A stretch of 64,000 nucleotides of DNA from Campylobacter hepaticus (GCF_001687475.2 NZ_CP031611.1:682001-746000), one strand, 5' to 3'. Counted from the stretch's first letter, positions 48,597 to 57,514 are shown. Notes: a model not told the origin generated them from the sequence alone. Translations and numbers: made by a program.

Positions 48597-49761
48597 ATTA
48601 AGATTTATTTTATTATCTTTACTTATTTTTACATATTCTTACGCAAAAAAAATAAACGCTGATGATACAATAGATTCTATATTAAAACAAAGTGCAAATC
48701 ATTCTGCTTTAAGCAATTATGCTCCTAAAAAAGATCTTAAAATTTTAGAAAAAAAACTCAAGGATAAAAAAAATATAGGCATTAGAATTTATGGGGATTC
48801 TCATATGGCAGCTGATTTTTTTCCACGTATTATAAGAGGATATTTAATCCATTCTAATGCAATAGGCTTTAGTTATCCCTTGCAACCTAAATACCAACAA
48901 AATCTTAATCTTAAATATTCTTATACTAATTTTGAAATTCTAAATTCAAGAAACTATACCAATACTAAAGAAAATTTTCCCTTAGGTGGAGTTATAGCCA
49001 AAGCAAAAAATAAAGGTGCAAAAATTCATCTTGATACCCATTTAGATAAAAAATCTTTTAAGATAGGATTTTTATTTAAAGCTAAACACGATACAAATGC
49101 TTTTAGCATCAAAGACGCTCAAAATAAAAACTACATATTAAGAACAACTCAAATTAATCAATGGTTTTATAAAGAAGTAGAACTACATTTTCCTTTAGAA
49201 ATTTCAGCCTTGCAAAAAGATGCAGAACTTGGAGGATATTTTATTACCCAAAAAAATAACAATATTTTTTTAGATACCATTGCTATTAATGGAGCTAAAA
49301 GTGACCTTTGGCTCTCTTGGAATCAAACTGTTGTAAAAAAAGAACTCCAACTTTTACATAATGATTTAATCATACTTGCTTATGGATCTAATGATGTGCT
49401 TTTTAAAGGTTTTGAAAAACAAGAATTTAAAAATAATTTAAAAAATTGGATAAAAATTTTAAAAACCTATAACAAAAATGCACTCATTATGCTAATTTCA
49501 CCTCCAACCGTGGTACAAAAAGAAGGAAAAATCTATAAATTAGCACCTGATTTTTTTACTATACGTAAAGCCCTTTATGAAGTTGCAAAAGAAGAAAAAA
49601 CACTTATTTTTGATATGCATCAATTCATGCAAGATAGTGGAGGAAAAAACAAATGGATAGAACAAAAATTTTCCTTAAATGATGTACATCTTACTGTAAA
49701 AGGGTATGAACTAATGGCTAAAAAAATGCTTAAAGATTTAAAGAAAATTATTCATTATTAA
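48583..49761 (+). CDS. ape1: Peptidoglycan O-acetylesterase Ape1 (SGNH)
   Basis: Ape1 removes O-acetyl groups so that lytic transglycosylases can act. The 392-residue protein has a signal peptide (about 1-21), the nucleophile motif IYGDSHMAAD (Ser73), AYGSNDVLF with the Asn block and LNDVHLTVKG with the Asp-His dyad. An insertion of about 150 residues between the first two motifs resembles the Ape1 carbohydrate-binding insert. AAGGAAGAAA precedes the ATG. It is the third gene of the O-acetylation set. Confidence 0.87.
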   Translation: MPANKLRFILLSLLIFTYSYAKKINADDTIDSILKQSANHSALSNYAPKKDLKILEKKLKDKKNIGIRIYGDSHMAADFFPRIIRGYLIHSNAIGFSYPLQPKYQQNLNLKYSYTNFEILNSRNYTNTKENFPLGGVIAKAKNKGAKIHLDTHLDKKSFKIGFLFKAKHDTNAFSIKDAQNKNYILRTTQINQWFYKEVELHFPLEISALQKDAELGGYFITQKNNNIFLDTIAINGAKSDLWLSWNQTVVKKELQLLHNDLIILAYGSNDVLFKGFEKQEFKNNLKNWIKILKTYNKNALIMLISPPTVVQKEGKIYKLAPDFFTIRKALYEVAKEEKTLIFDMHQFMQDSGGKNKWIEQKFSLNDVHLTVKGYELMAKKMLKDLKKIIHY

Positions 49762-49827
49762 AATGAATTTAAAATATCAATAATATTACTATATTTTATA
49801 GTAAAAATAAATATTTGCTTGTATCTT

Positions 49828-49853
49828 AAATAAAAATTTATAAATTTTTATTT
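49828..49853. terminator. 26-bp perfect AT palindrome after ape1
   Basis: The left arm AAATAAAAATTTA (49828-49840) is the exact reverse complement of the right arm. A smaller perfect hairpin (TTACTATA/TATAGTAA, 49786-49804) precedes it. Both lie in the 168-base gap between ape1 and dsbD and probably end the patA-patB-ape1 transcript. Confidence 0.5.
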
Positions 49854-49882
49854 TCAAAATTTTACAAAAAAACAAAATTTAC

Positions 49883-49898
49883 TATAATAAATTATAAT
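49883..49898 (+). promoter_or_regulatory. Two -10 boxes before dsbD
   Basis: TATAAT occurs at 49883-49888 and again at 49893-49898, 32-47 bases before the dsbD start, in an AT-rich context typical of Campylobacter promoters. TTAGGAAA provides the ribosome-binding site. Confidence 0.5.
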
Positions 49899-49929
49899 TT
49901 CATTCTAAAAATAATTTGTTAGGAAAATC

Positions 49930-51636
49930 ATGCGTTTTATTAGTATTTTTTTATTAAGTCTTTCTTTATGTTTTGCTTCTATATTATCTTTAAATGAGGC
50001 CTTTAATATAAAATCAAATTCTTACAATAGCTCTATTTCTATTGATATTAATTTAGGAAAAGATATTTATCTTTACTCTAATAAACTTAAACTTTATATC
50101 AATGAAAAAGATATAAGCTCTTTAATCAATTTACCCCAAAGCATCAAAAAAGACAATGAAAATATTTATGATCAAAATATCAATTTAGCTTTACCCAATT
50201 TACTTTTAGAGCGCTTTGTAAAAAATGAAATTAATTTAATCAAACTTGAATTTCAAGGCTGCTCTAAACAAGGTTTGTGCTATAATCCTCAAACTTGGTA
50301 TTTTGATCTTGAATACAATAACAATACCTTTAAAATCTCCAAACCCTATAAAATGCAAACAACTAAACAAGAAATCAAAATCGATTCTGAAGAAAATGCT
50401 ATAGCCCATTTTTTAGCTACAGATAATCTTTTTTGGATTTTACTTAGCTTTTTTGGCTATGGTTTATTACTTTCTCTTACCCCTTGTATCTTGCCTATGA
50501 TCCCTATTTTATCTTCTCTTATAGTAACTAAAATTGGATCTAATACATCTAAAAAACACAGTTTTTTTCTCTCCTTTATTTATGTGTTTTTTATGTCTTT
50601 GGCCTATGCTCTTGCTGGAGTTATAGCAAGCATTCTAGGAGCAAGTCTTCAAGGAATTTTACAAAAACCTATCATTTTAATTCTTTTTGCCTTAATTTTT
50701 ATAATATTTGCTTTTGCTATGTTTGGAGTCTTTCGTTTTGAATTGCCTTTAAAATTTCAAAATTTTATTCATAAAAAAAGTGAAAAAGGTAAAGGTATTT
50801 TAGGTATAGCTACTATGGGATTTTTATCTGCTTTAATAGTAGGACCTTGCGTGGCTGCTCCTTTAGCAGGAGCTTTAATTTACATTGCTAATACAGGTAA
50901 TGCATTATTAGGAGCTAGCGCACTGTTTATCATGAGTTTTGGTATGGGCATACCTTTACTTTTTATAGGATTGGGATTAGGATTTTTAAAACCTGATTAT
51001 TGGATGCAAAAAGTTAAAATTTTCTTTGGTTTTATTATGCTAGCTATGGCAATTTGGATACTTTCTAGAATTATTAAAATTGATTATATCTTAATAGCCT
51101 ATGGAATACTTGGAGTATTTTTTAGCGTGTTTATGGGAATATTTGAAAAAAGCTATACTACAATATCTAAAATAAAAAAGAGTATTTTAATCCTTGTTTT
51201 AACGTATTCTTTAAGTTTATTTTTAGGGGAAATTTTTGGATCAAAAAATATATTAAATCCTTTCAATATTAATTTCAATCCTCAAAGCAAATCAATCTTA
51301 AATTACACCTATATTAACACCCTTGAACAATTAAAAGAAGAAATACAAACAAATACCAAACCTTTAATGCTTGATTTTACAGCTTCTTGGTGCGAAAATT
51401 GTAAACTTTTAGATGAATTAACTTTTAGCGACGAAAGAATCATAAAAAAAATGCAAAATTATAAACTTATCAAAATAGATGTAAGTGAAAATAATAGTGA
51501 ACAAATCAAAATCATGAAAGAATTTCAAGTTTTTGGTCCTCCTGTTTTAATTTTCTTTAAAAATCAAGAAGAAAAATTAAAAATTACAGGTTTTATTAAT
51601 ACCAATGATTTATTGCAAAAATTAGAACAATTATAA
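49930..51636 (+). CDS. dsbD: Thiol:disulfide interchange protein DsbD
   Basis: DsbD moves reducing equivalents from cytoplasmic thioredoxin to periplasmic proteins. The 568-residue protein has a signal peptide (about 1-17), an N-terminal periplasmic domain with the cysteine pair CSKQGLC, eight predicted spans containing the redox cysteines in LTPCILPMIP and GPCVAAPLAG, and a C-terminal thioredoxin-like domain with ASWCENCKLL. All three redox modules are intact. It could supply reductant for cytochrome c maturation. Confidence 0.95.
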   Translation: MRFISIFLLSLSLCFASILSLNEAFNIKSNSYNSSISIDINLGKDIYLYSNKLKLYINEKDISSLINLPQSIKKDNENIYDQNINLALPNLLLERFVKNEINLIKLEFQGCSKQGLCYNPQTWYFDLEYNNNTFKISKPYKMQTTKQEIKIDSEENAIAHFLATDNLFWILLSFFGYGLLLSLTPCILPMIPILSSLIVTKIGSNTSKKHSFFLSFIYVFFMSLAYALAGVIASILGASLQGILQKPIILILFALIFIIFAFAMFGVFRFELPLKFQNFIHKKSEKGKGILGIATMGFLSALIVGPCVAAPLAGALIYIANTGNALLGASALFIMSFGMGIPLLFIGLGLGFLKPDYWMQKVKIFFGFIMLAMAIWILSRIIKIDYILIAYGILGVFFSVFMGIFEKSYTTISKIKKSILILVLTYSLSLFLGEIFGSKNILNPFNINFNPQSKSILNYTYINTLEQLKEEIQTNTKPLMLDFTASWCENCKLLDELTFSDERIIKKMQNYKLIKIDVSENNSEQIKIMKEFQVFGPPVLIFFKNQEEKLKITGFINTNDLLQKLEQL

Positions 51637-51641
51637 TATTA

Positions 51642-52517
51642 TCAGATTAATTTTTTAAAACGATATCTTTGCAGCATACTCAAATTACCCAAAAGTCCAC
51701 CTTGATGTATATAAAGTAAAGGATTTTTCCATTCTTTTTTCAAAACTATATTTAAAGCTAAAATATCATAAAGCAAATCAAATTCAATACCTAATTCATA
51801 TTTTAAATCTATATAAAGTTGATAAAATTCTTTATAAGGTTTAGCAAAATGATATTTTTTAACACTTTGTAAAAATTCCAAATTTGAAAAATCGTAATTT
51901 TGCATTAATGTTAAAATTTGCTGTTTTAAATACTTAATATCACCCACACAAGCACAAGTAAATACTTTAAATTGAGAATTTCTTGCTAAAAAAGCTGCAG
52001 AAGTACCTGTACCTGAAGGCAAAAAAATATCAAATTGCAAATTTAAATTTTCACTTTGGATTTGAATTTCTTTAGCAAGCTCTATATAACCTTGTTCAGC
52101 CCTAAAATTAGCTATACCTTGTTCTATAAAAATATCATTTTTTTCACATAAAGACAAGGCAAATTCTTTTAAAGGCAAAAAACTAGTATTTTCTATAAAT
52201 TCTACATTATTTTCCAAAGCCAAAGCATAATTCCCACAAGGATGAGATTTAAGAAAATGAGAAATTTTTTCACAAACAAAAAGGAATTTATAAGATCTTT
52301 GCTTAGCAAAAATACTTAAAGCTCCCAAAGCATTACTTTGAGTTCCACCATAGCTAATAAAACGCTGATTTTTAGGATATTTTTGATGAAGATAAAAAGC
52401 AAGTTTTCTAGCTTTATTCCCATTAAGCTCTCCTAATAAATCATCTCGCTTTACATAAAATTCAAATCCTTTAAAATTAACTTTTTGTATAGGACTTATC
52501 ATTTTAATGGAATTCAA
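51642..52517 (-). CDS. PLP-dependent ACC deaminase/D-cysteine desulfhydrase family protein
   Basis: The 291-residue fold type II PLP enzyme has the cofactor lysine in LNGNKARKL (Lys35), YGGTQSNALGAL, and LPSGTGTSAAF as the phosphate-binding loop. The family includes 1-aminocyclopropane-1-carboxylate deaminase and D-cysteine desulfhydrase; substrate-specific residues cannot be assigned with confidence. It is somewhat shorter than the typical 320-340 residues. It overlaps the MotB-like gene by 14 bases, but a functional link to that pair is not obvious. Confidence 0.85.
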   Translation of the reverse strand: MNSIKMISPIQKVNFKGFEFYVKRDDLLGELNGNKARKLAFYLHQKYPKNQRFISYGGTQSNALGALSIFAKQRSYKFLFVCEKISHFLKSHPCGNYALALENNVEFIENTSFLPLKEFALSLCEKNDIFIEQGIANFRAEQGYIELAKEIQIQSENLNLQFDIFLPSGTGTSAAFLARNSQFKVFTCACVGDIKYLKQQILTLMQNYDFSNLEFLQSVKKYHFAKPYKEFYQLYIDLKYELGIEFDLLYDILALNIVLKKEWKNPLLYIHQGGLLGNLSMLQRYRFKKLI

Positions 52518-53457
52518 AAAATTTTTCTACTTCTTTTAAAGCATTATCATTTTTAATACTAAATTTTATTTCTATACGACGACTTTTATTTTTATCTTCT
52601 ATCCCATTAACAAAGACAGGATCTGAAAAAGAACGTCCACTAGCCATTAAAAGTTTTTGAAGTTTTTCATTTTTATAAAAAGTATAAATAAAATTCATCA
52701 CCTCGTAAGCTCTTTTTTGTGATAAATCTAGATTATAAATATAAGATCCATCGCTATCAGTATGACCTTCAATAATAATATTTTCAATATTAGCAAGAAT
52801 TTTTGGATCTTCAAAAATAGCGTTAAAATACTCACTTAAAATTTTTCTCAAACTTGCTTTAGCTTCATTTTTTAAAACATAAGAATCTTTATCAAAAAGA
52901 ACTGCAGCAGGCAAAGAAATCGAACCTGTTTTTTCATCCACAGTAATATTATCATCAAGTTTGTTTTGCAATTGCTTACTTAAATTTTCACGGATAAAAC
53001 CAAGACTTTGCACCTTCATCTTAGCTTTTTTAAAATCTTCTTGTAAATTTTTAAATTCTTCATCTTTTTTTTCTAATTGTGCGATTAAAATAAGGATTTG
53101 TTTATCTTTATCATCAAGAGTTGAATTTAAATCTTTACTAAGTTGTTTATAATTTGTAATATTAGCTTCTAATTCTGCTTTTTGAGAATTAGCAAGACTT
53201 AAAGCATGAAAAGCATTATTTAAATCAAAACTCAAATTAAACACTATGGCTTCTTTGTTTCTTAATTCTTCTTTGCTTTCTTCTAATCTAACTTCTTGCT
53301 TATTTAAATTTTCTTTAATCTCTCTTAAATCGCTTTGAGTTAAAACATATTTAACAACAATAACTCCTATTAATAAAATAAAAACAAATAACAAACCTGC
53401 CATTAAATCTGCATAAGCTATCCAGAAATTACTATCCTCTTGTGACTCATTTTTCAT
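52504..53457 (-). CDS. MotB/ZorB-like membrane protein with OmpA peptidoglycan-binding domain
   Basis: The 317-residue protein has one N-terminal span (about 12-38) with the ion-pathway aspartate in WIAYADLMAGLLFVFILL, a coiled-coil stretch (about 45-160) and a C-terminal OmpA domain with VLFDKDSYVLKNEAKASL, IIIEGHTDSDGSYIYNLDLSQKRA (key residues EGHTDSDG and LSQKRA) and NRRIEI-type KSRRIEIKF. This is MotB or ZorB architecture. It is encoded with a MotA-like partner (4-base overlap). It is not the flagellar MotB, which C. jejuni encodes elsewhere. Confidence 0.87.
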   Translation of the reverse strand: MKNESQEDSNFWIAYADLMAGLLFVFILLIGVIVVKYVLTQSDLREIKENLNKQEVRLEESKEELRNKEAIVFNLSFDLNNAFHALSLANSQKAELEANITNYKQLSKDLNSTLDDKDKQILILIAQLEKKDEEFKNLQEDFKKAKMKVQSLGFIRENLSKQLQNKLDDNITVDEKTGSISLPAAVLFDKDSYVLKNEAKASLRKILSEYFNAIFEDPKILANIENIIIEGHTDSDGSYIYNLDLSQKRAYEVMNFIYTFYKNEKLQKLLMASGRSFSDPVFVNGIEDKNKSRRIEIKFSIKNDNALKEVEKFFEFH

Positions 53458-54821
53458 TTGTCTTCTTTACACTCTTGTTCTAATTCTTGCATGGTATCAT
53501 TTAATTGTTCTTCTTGATTACACTCTTTTTTATCAAATTTATCCATTATTTTATTAGTTTCTTCATCAAGTGCTTTTATTTCCTTTTTAAGCTCATCCAT
53601 CATCTTAATCTTAGCATCAATACTTTTTTCTTCTTCATATATTTCTTTAAATTTATGCATACCCTCAAATAAACTACTTTTAAACCCTTCAAAAACCTTC
53701 TCTTGAGTTTCTAACATAGCTCTTTCATAAAGTTCAAAATTTTTTCCAAAACGCTCTACTCTTTCATCAAATGCACTCAAAGTTTTATCAAAATGATGAA
53801 TTTTATCTGTACTAATATCTAATAAACGATTATATTGTTCTGACATTCTTGTATTAATTTCTTTTAAATTTTGATTTAACAAGGCAACACCATTTAACAT
53901 CTCACTATAAAGTTTTCCAAGATCCCTTTGATCTCTTTGAGCCCTACCTAATTCACCCATAGCCTGTTTAATGTGTTCGCTACTTAATCTTATAGCTTTT
54001 TCTTCTACATTTAACATATCTTGAAAAATACCAAATTTCCTATCAATAGCATGATCAAGTTCAGCAAAAAAATCCTCATTACTGACTTGTTTAAAAATAG
54101 TACTAATCTTTTCAAAATGTTGCAAACTTTCACTTAAATATCTTTGTTCTAATTCTTCTTTAGTCCAAAAAAAACTACTAGTTGAGTTTTTTTGACGATT
54201 TAATAAACGCTCTATTTTACTCTTACCAAATTTTTCAAAAAATATCCACCAAAGCGCCAAAGAAATTCCATAAATTGAAACATAAAAAGCCGTACCTACC
54301 CCGCTTAATAAATCAGCAATTTCTTGTTCTAAAGCCTCTGTATCACTAGAACTAAAATTAGGCATAGATAAAGCTATACTTATAAAAGTACCTAAAATTC
54401 CCATCATAGGAAATATAGCAAAACCTATATTAGCAAAATTTTCATTTCTTGCATCTTGAATATAAGCACGAGCAAAATCATCAAAATTAGCATTTGATTT
54501 TGTATCTTTTCCAATAGCTAAAAAGTGTTTCATAATATATCTTTTTAATGTTTGCTTAAATTCATCTTTTTGCTGTTCTAAAATACCATAAGCATACTCA
54601 GCACTATGTCTAGCAAAAATCAATGCTACAAAAAAAATCACACCAGTCATTACAAGGGTATAAAATTCAACTTTAAAATTGATGATATTAAAATAAGCTA
54701 ATAAAATTAAAGCATACAAAAAAGCGGGAATAAAAATAATTTTTAAATAAAGTAAAGAACTTTTTACCTCTCTACCTTCAGGCAAAACAAGCTCTGAAAT
54801 TGCATCTGATTTAATCTCCAT
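53454..54821 (-). CDS. MotA/TolQ/ExbB-like channel protein with long cytoplasmic tail (ZorA-like)
   Basis: The 455-residue protein has four predicted spans: two near residues 26-70 and two near 130-200, the latter containing FPMMGILGTFISIALSMPNF and the proton-channel pattern DLLSGVGTAFYVSIYGISLALWW. The remaining 250 residues are highly charged and predicted to be coiled coil. MotA-like cores with long tails occur in ZorA of the Zorya defence systems and in ion-driven motors of unknown function. No zorC/D/E-like gene is nearby. ATTATA/TATAAT boxes at 54870-54889 are likely its promoter. Confidence 0.87.
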   Translation of the reverse strand: MEIKSDAISELVLPEGREVKSSLLYLKIIFIPAFLYALILLAYFNIINFKVEFYTLVMTGVIFFVALIFARHSAEYAYGILEQQKDEFKQTLKRYIMKHFLAIGKDTKSNANFDDFARAYIQDARNENFANIGFAIFPMMGILGTFISIALSMPNFSSSDTEALEQEIADLLSGVGTAFYVSIYGISLALWWIFFEKFGKSKIERLLNRQKNSTSSFFWTKEELEQRYLSESLQHFEKISTIFKQVSNEDFFAELDHAIDRKFGIFQDMLNVEEKAIRLSSEHIKQAMGELGRAQRDQRDLGKLYSEMLNGVALLNQNLKEINTRMSEQYNRLLDISTDKIHHFDKTLSAFDERVERFGKNFELYERAMLETQEKVFEGFKSSLFEGMHKFKEIYEEEKSIDAKIKMMDELKKEIKALDEETNKIMDKFDKKECNQEEQLNDTMQELEQECKEDK

Positions 54822-54869
54822 AAAACAAATACCTCGTTAAAAATTTAATTTTAAGATTTTAACTGATTT

Positions 54870-54889
54870 ATTATAAAAATTTTATTATA
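54870..54889 (-). promoter_or_regulatory. Promoter of the MotA/B-like pair
   Basis: Two minus-strand TATAAT sequences (54870-54875 and 54884-54889) lie 50-70 bases before the MotA-like start codon and downstream of the fba terminator, indicating an independent transcript. Confidence 0.5.
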
Positions 54890-54900
54890 ACAATTTTAAA

Positions 54901-54932
54901 ACAAAAACTAAATTTTTAAGTTTAGTTTTTGT
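54901..54932 (-). terminator. Terminator overlapping the end of fba
   Basis: A perfect 12-bp inverted repeat (ACAAAAACTAAA at 54901-54912 and TTTAGTTTTTGT at 54921-54932) with an 8-base loop. The right arm contains the fba stop codon (54922-54924) and its last codons, so the terminator is partly coding. Confidence 0.8.
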
Positions 54933-55986
54933 TTATACAATTTAAATCTTCAAAAGCAATTTCTAAACGCTTTATCATACTTTCTTCTCCACTTCTTAAC
55001 CAAATACGTGGATCATAATATTTTTTATTTGGCTTATCATCACCCTCAGGATTTCCAATTTGTCCTTGCAAATAAGCCCTATTTTTAAGCTCGTACTTAC
55101 GCACTCCATCCCAAAAAGCCCATTGAGTATCTGTATCGATATTCATTTTAACAACACCATAACTTAAGGCTTCTTTAATATCTTTTAACTCGCTACCACT
55201 TCCGCCATGAAACACAAAATTAATAGGATTGTGAGCATCTAAAGCAAATTTTTCCTTAACAAATTTTTGAGAATTTTTGAGAATTTCTGGTTGCAAACTT
55301 ACATTGCCTGGTTTATAGACCCCATGAACATTTCCAAAACTTGCCGCAATAGAAAATTTATCACTTATCTTTCCAAGTCTTTCATAAGCAAGAGCCACAT
55401 CTTCTGGCTGAGTATAAAGTTTAGAATTGTCTATACCTGTATTATCTACTCCATCTTCTTCACCACCCGTACAACCAAGCTCTATTTCAAGTGCTATGTC
55501 CAAAGCATCAAGTTTTTTAAGATAAAGTTCACAAGTGCTAAGATTTTCTTCTAAACTTTCTTCACTAAGATCTAACATATGTGAACTAAATAAAGCTTGC
55601 CCATAAATCTTTTTATATTCAGCATTAGCCTCAATAAGTCCATCAATCCAAGGTAAAAGTTTCCTAGCAGCATGATCAGTATGTAAAATCACAGGCACAC
55701 CATAAGCTTTAGCTAGCAAATGCACATGCTTAGCTCCGCTAATAGCTCCTAAAATTTCTCCATTAGGGCAATTTTTTCCTGCATAAAATTTAGCTCCACC
55801 ATTAGAAAACTGGATAATAACAGGAGAATTAACCTTTTTAGCAGCCTCTAAAACAGCATTAATCGAATCAGTTCCTACAACATTAACTGCAGGGATGGCA
55901 AAACCCTCTGCCTTAGCATAAGTATAAACTTTATTTAAGTCACTTCCACTAACCACCCCTACTTTTACAAGGCTTAATACACCCAT
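54922..55986 (-). CDS. fba: Fructose-bisphosphate aldolase, class II
   Basis: Fba interconverts fructose 1,6-bisphosphate with dihydroxyacetone phosphate and glyceraldehyde 3-phosphate; in Campylobacter it mainly serves gluconeogenesis. The 354-residue zinc enzyme shows VILHTDHAA with a zinc His, the SSHMLDLSEESLEEN block, IELGCTGGEEDGVD, VFHGGSGS and MNIDTDTQWA. It overlaps the peb4 stop (TAATG), so the two are co-transcribed. Confidence 0.96.
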   Translation of the reverse strand: MGVLSLVKVGVVSGSDLNKVYTYAKAEGFAIPAVNVVGTDSINAVLEAAKKVNSPVIIQFSNGGAKFYAGKNCPNGEILGAISGAKHVHLLAKAYGVPVILHTDHAARKLLPWIDGLIEANAEYKKIYGQALFSSHMLDLSEESLEENLSTCELYLKKLDALDIALEIELGCTGGEEDGVDNTGIDNSKLYTQPEDVALAYERLGKISDKFSIAASFGNVHGVYKPGNVSLQPEILKNSQKFVKEKFALDAHNPINFVFHGGSGSELKDIKEALSYGVVKMNIDTDTQWAFWDGVRKYELKNRAYLQGQIGNPEGDDKPNKKYYDPRIWLRSGEESMIKRLEIAFEDLNCINKN

Positions 55987-56807
55987 TATTTGTATTCCAC
56001 CTTAGCATTATTTAATAATTCTTGCCCTTTTTCATTCATCACTTTTTTAAATTCTTCAAATTTAAGCGCATTTTCAATACCTTGCTTAACTTCTTCAAAT
56101 TTAATTTGAGCTTTAGCTTGAGAATTTTCTTTTAAAATGACATGATAACCGAAGTTGGTTTTTATTGGAGTTGTAGAAATTGTACCATTTTTAAGGGCAA
56201 AAGCAGCATCTGTAAAAGGTTTTACCATAGTTGATTGATCAAACCAACCAAGTTCACCGCCTTGATTTTTTGATCCTGAATCAATAGATTTTTCTTGAGC
56301 AAGCTGAGTAAATTTAGCTTCTAATTCTTTACCTTTTAAACCTTTAAGTTGACTAATAATATCCATAGCTTCTTTTTCACTAGCTACTAAAATATGTTTT
56401 GCTTGCACTCTTGCAGGTTTTACATATTTGTCTTTATTTTGCTCATAAAATGCTTTTACTTTAGCAGCATCAATTTTGATAGCATTTAAAATTTTTTCTT
56501 GATAAACATTAAGAAGTATAGCTTCTTTTGCACGATCAAGTTCTTTTGCATAAAGGGGATCTTTTTCCAAATTTTGCTTTTTAGCATCTTGTGTTATTAA
56601 ATCTTGCATAATGTATTGTTGCACCAGAGCTCTTTTTTGATCATCTGGCAAAGCTTTAAAGTCTTGACCTCTAAGAACAGGGGCAAAAAAATCACCTACT
56701 TGTGCATCACTAATATTTTTACCATTTACAGTGGCCACTGTAGCTGCATTTATATTTAAAGCTACACCCGCAATCAAAGCTGCTGCGACTAAAGAAAATT
56801 TTTTCAT
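55986..56807 (-). CDS. peb4: PEB4 periplasmic peptidyl-prolyl isomerase/chaperone
   Basis: PEB4 (Cbf2) is a SurA-like chaperone that helps outer-membrane protein assembly and adhesion. The 273-residue protein has a signal peptide cleaved after NINA, an N-terminal chaperone domain with QQYIMQDLITQDAKK, and a parvulin domain (about 130-230) with VQAKHILVASEKEA, GGELGWFDQSTMVKPF and FGYHVILKE. The C-terminal helices return to the chaperone domain. It resembles the C. jejuni PEB4 antigen closely, as far as I recall that sequence. Confidence 0.96.
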   Translation of the reverse strand: MKKFSLVAAALIAGVALNINAATVATVNGKNISDAQVGDFFAPVLRGQDFKALPDDQKRALVQQYIMQDLITQDAKKQNLEKDPLYAKELDRAKEAILLNVYQEKILNAIKIDAAKVKAFYEQNKDKYVKPARVQAKHILVASEKEAMDIISQLKGLKGKELEAKFTQLAQEKSIDSGSKNQGGELGWFDQSTMVKPFTDAAFALKNGTISTTPIKTNFGYHVILKENSQAKAQIKFEEVKQGIENALKFEEFKKVMNEKGQELLNNAKVEYK

Positions 56808-56842
56808 TATGTTTCCTTTATAATAAAATATATATAAAATTA

Positions 56843-56848
56843 ATTATA
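56843..56848 (-). promoter_or_regulatory. -10 box of peb4-fba
   Basis: The minus strand has TATAAT 36 bases before the peb4 ATG, followed by AAAGGAAACATA as ribosome-binding site. It lies in the 80-base divergent gap with nth. Confidence 0.5.
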
Positions 56849-56887
56849 TCTAAACTTGGTTTAAAGCTAATTAACTAAAATTAAAAA

Positions 56888-57514
56888 ATGAAAAGAAATT
56901 TAAAAATTAAAGAACTTTTTTTACAACATTTTAATAAAGCTACAACAGAACTAAAATTTTCAAACCTTTATGAACTCTTAGTTTGCGTTATGCTTTCTGC
57001 TCAATGCACAGACAAAAGAGTAAATCTTATCACTCCAGATCTTTTTAAAGCTTATCCTGATATTAAAACTCTTGCAAAAGCTAATTTATCAAGTCTTAAA
57101 ACCTACATACAAACTTGTTCTTTTTATAATAATAAAGCCCAAAATCTTATAAAAATGGCGCAAACAGTTTGCGAGAATTTTGATGGAGAAATCCCTTTAA
57201 ATGAACAAGATTTAAAATCTTTAGCTGGAGTAGGACAAAAAACAGCTCACGTAGTTTTAATTGAATGGTGTGGAGCTAATTTCATGGCAGTAGATACTCA
57301 TGTTTTTCGCGTTGCACATCGTTTAAATTTAAGTAAAGCAAAAACCCCTGAAGCTACAGAAGAAGATTTAACATACATATTTAAAGACAATCTTAACTAT
57401 CTTCATCAAGCTATGGTGCTTTTTGGACGCTATACCTGTAAAGCAAAAAAACCTTTATGCAAAACATGTTTTTTAAACCATCTTTGTAAAAGCAAGGATA
57501 AAGAGATAACATGA
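56888..57514 (+). CDS. nth: Endonuclease III
   Basis: Nth excises oxidised pyrimidines and nicks the abasic site. The 208-residue protein has the helix-hairpin-helix LAGVGQKTAHVVL with the catalytic Lys (QKTA), the catalytic Asp in VDTHVFRVAHRL, and the [4Fe-4S] cluster cysteines at the C terminus (CKAKKPLCKTCFLNHLC). It overlaps the nuclease gene by 4 bases. Confidence 0.97.
   Translation: MKRNLKIKELFLQHFNKATTELKFSNLYELLVCVMLSAQCTDKRVNLITPDLFKAYPDIKTLAKANLSSLKTYIQTCSFYNNKAQNLIKMAQTVCENFDGEIPLNEQDLKSLAGVGQKTAHVVLIEWCGANFMAVDTHVFRVAHRLNLSKAKTPEATEEDLTYIFKDNLNYLHQAMVLFGRYTCKAKKPLCKTCFLNHLCKSKDKEIT

Noticed and set aside
52504-54821. Complete Zorya defence system
   Set aside because: Only the ZorA- and ZorB-like membrane parts are present; no helicase, nuclease or ZorC/D/E-like gene is adjacent, so calling it a Zorya locus is unsupported.
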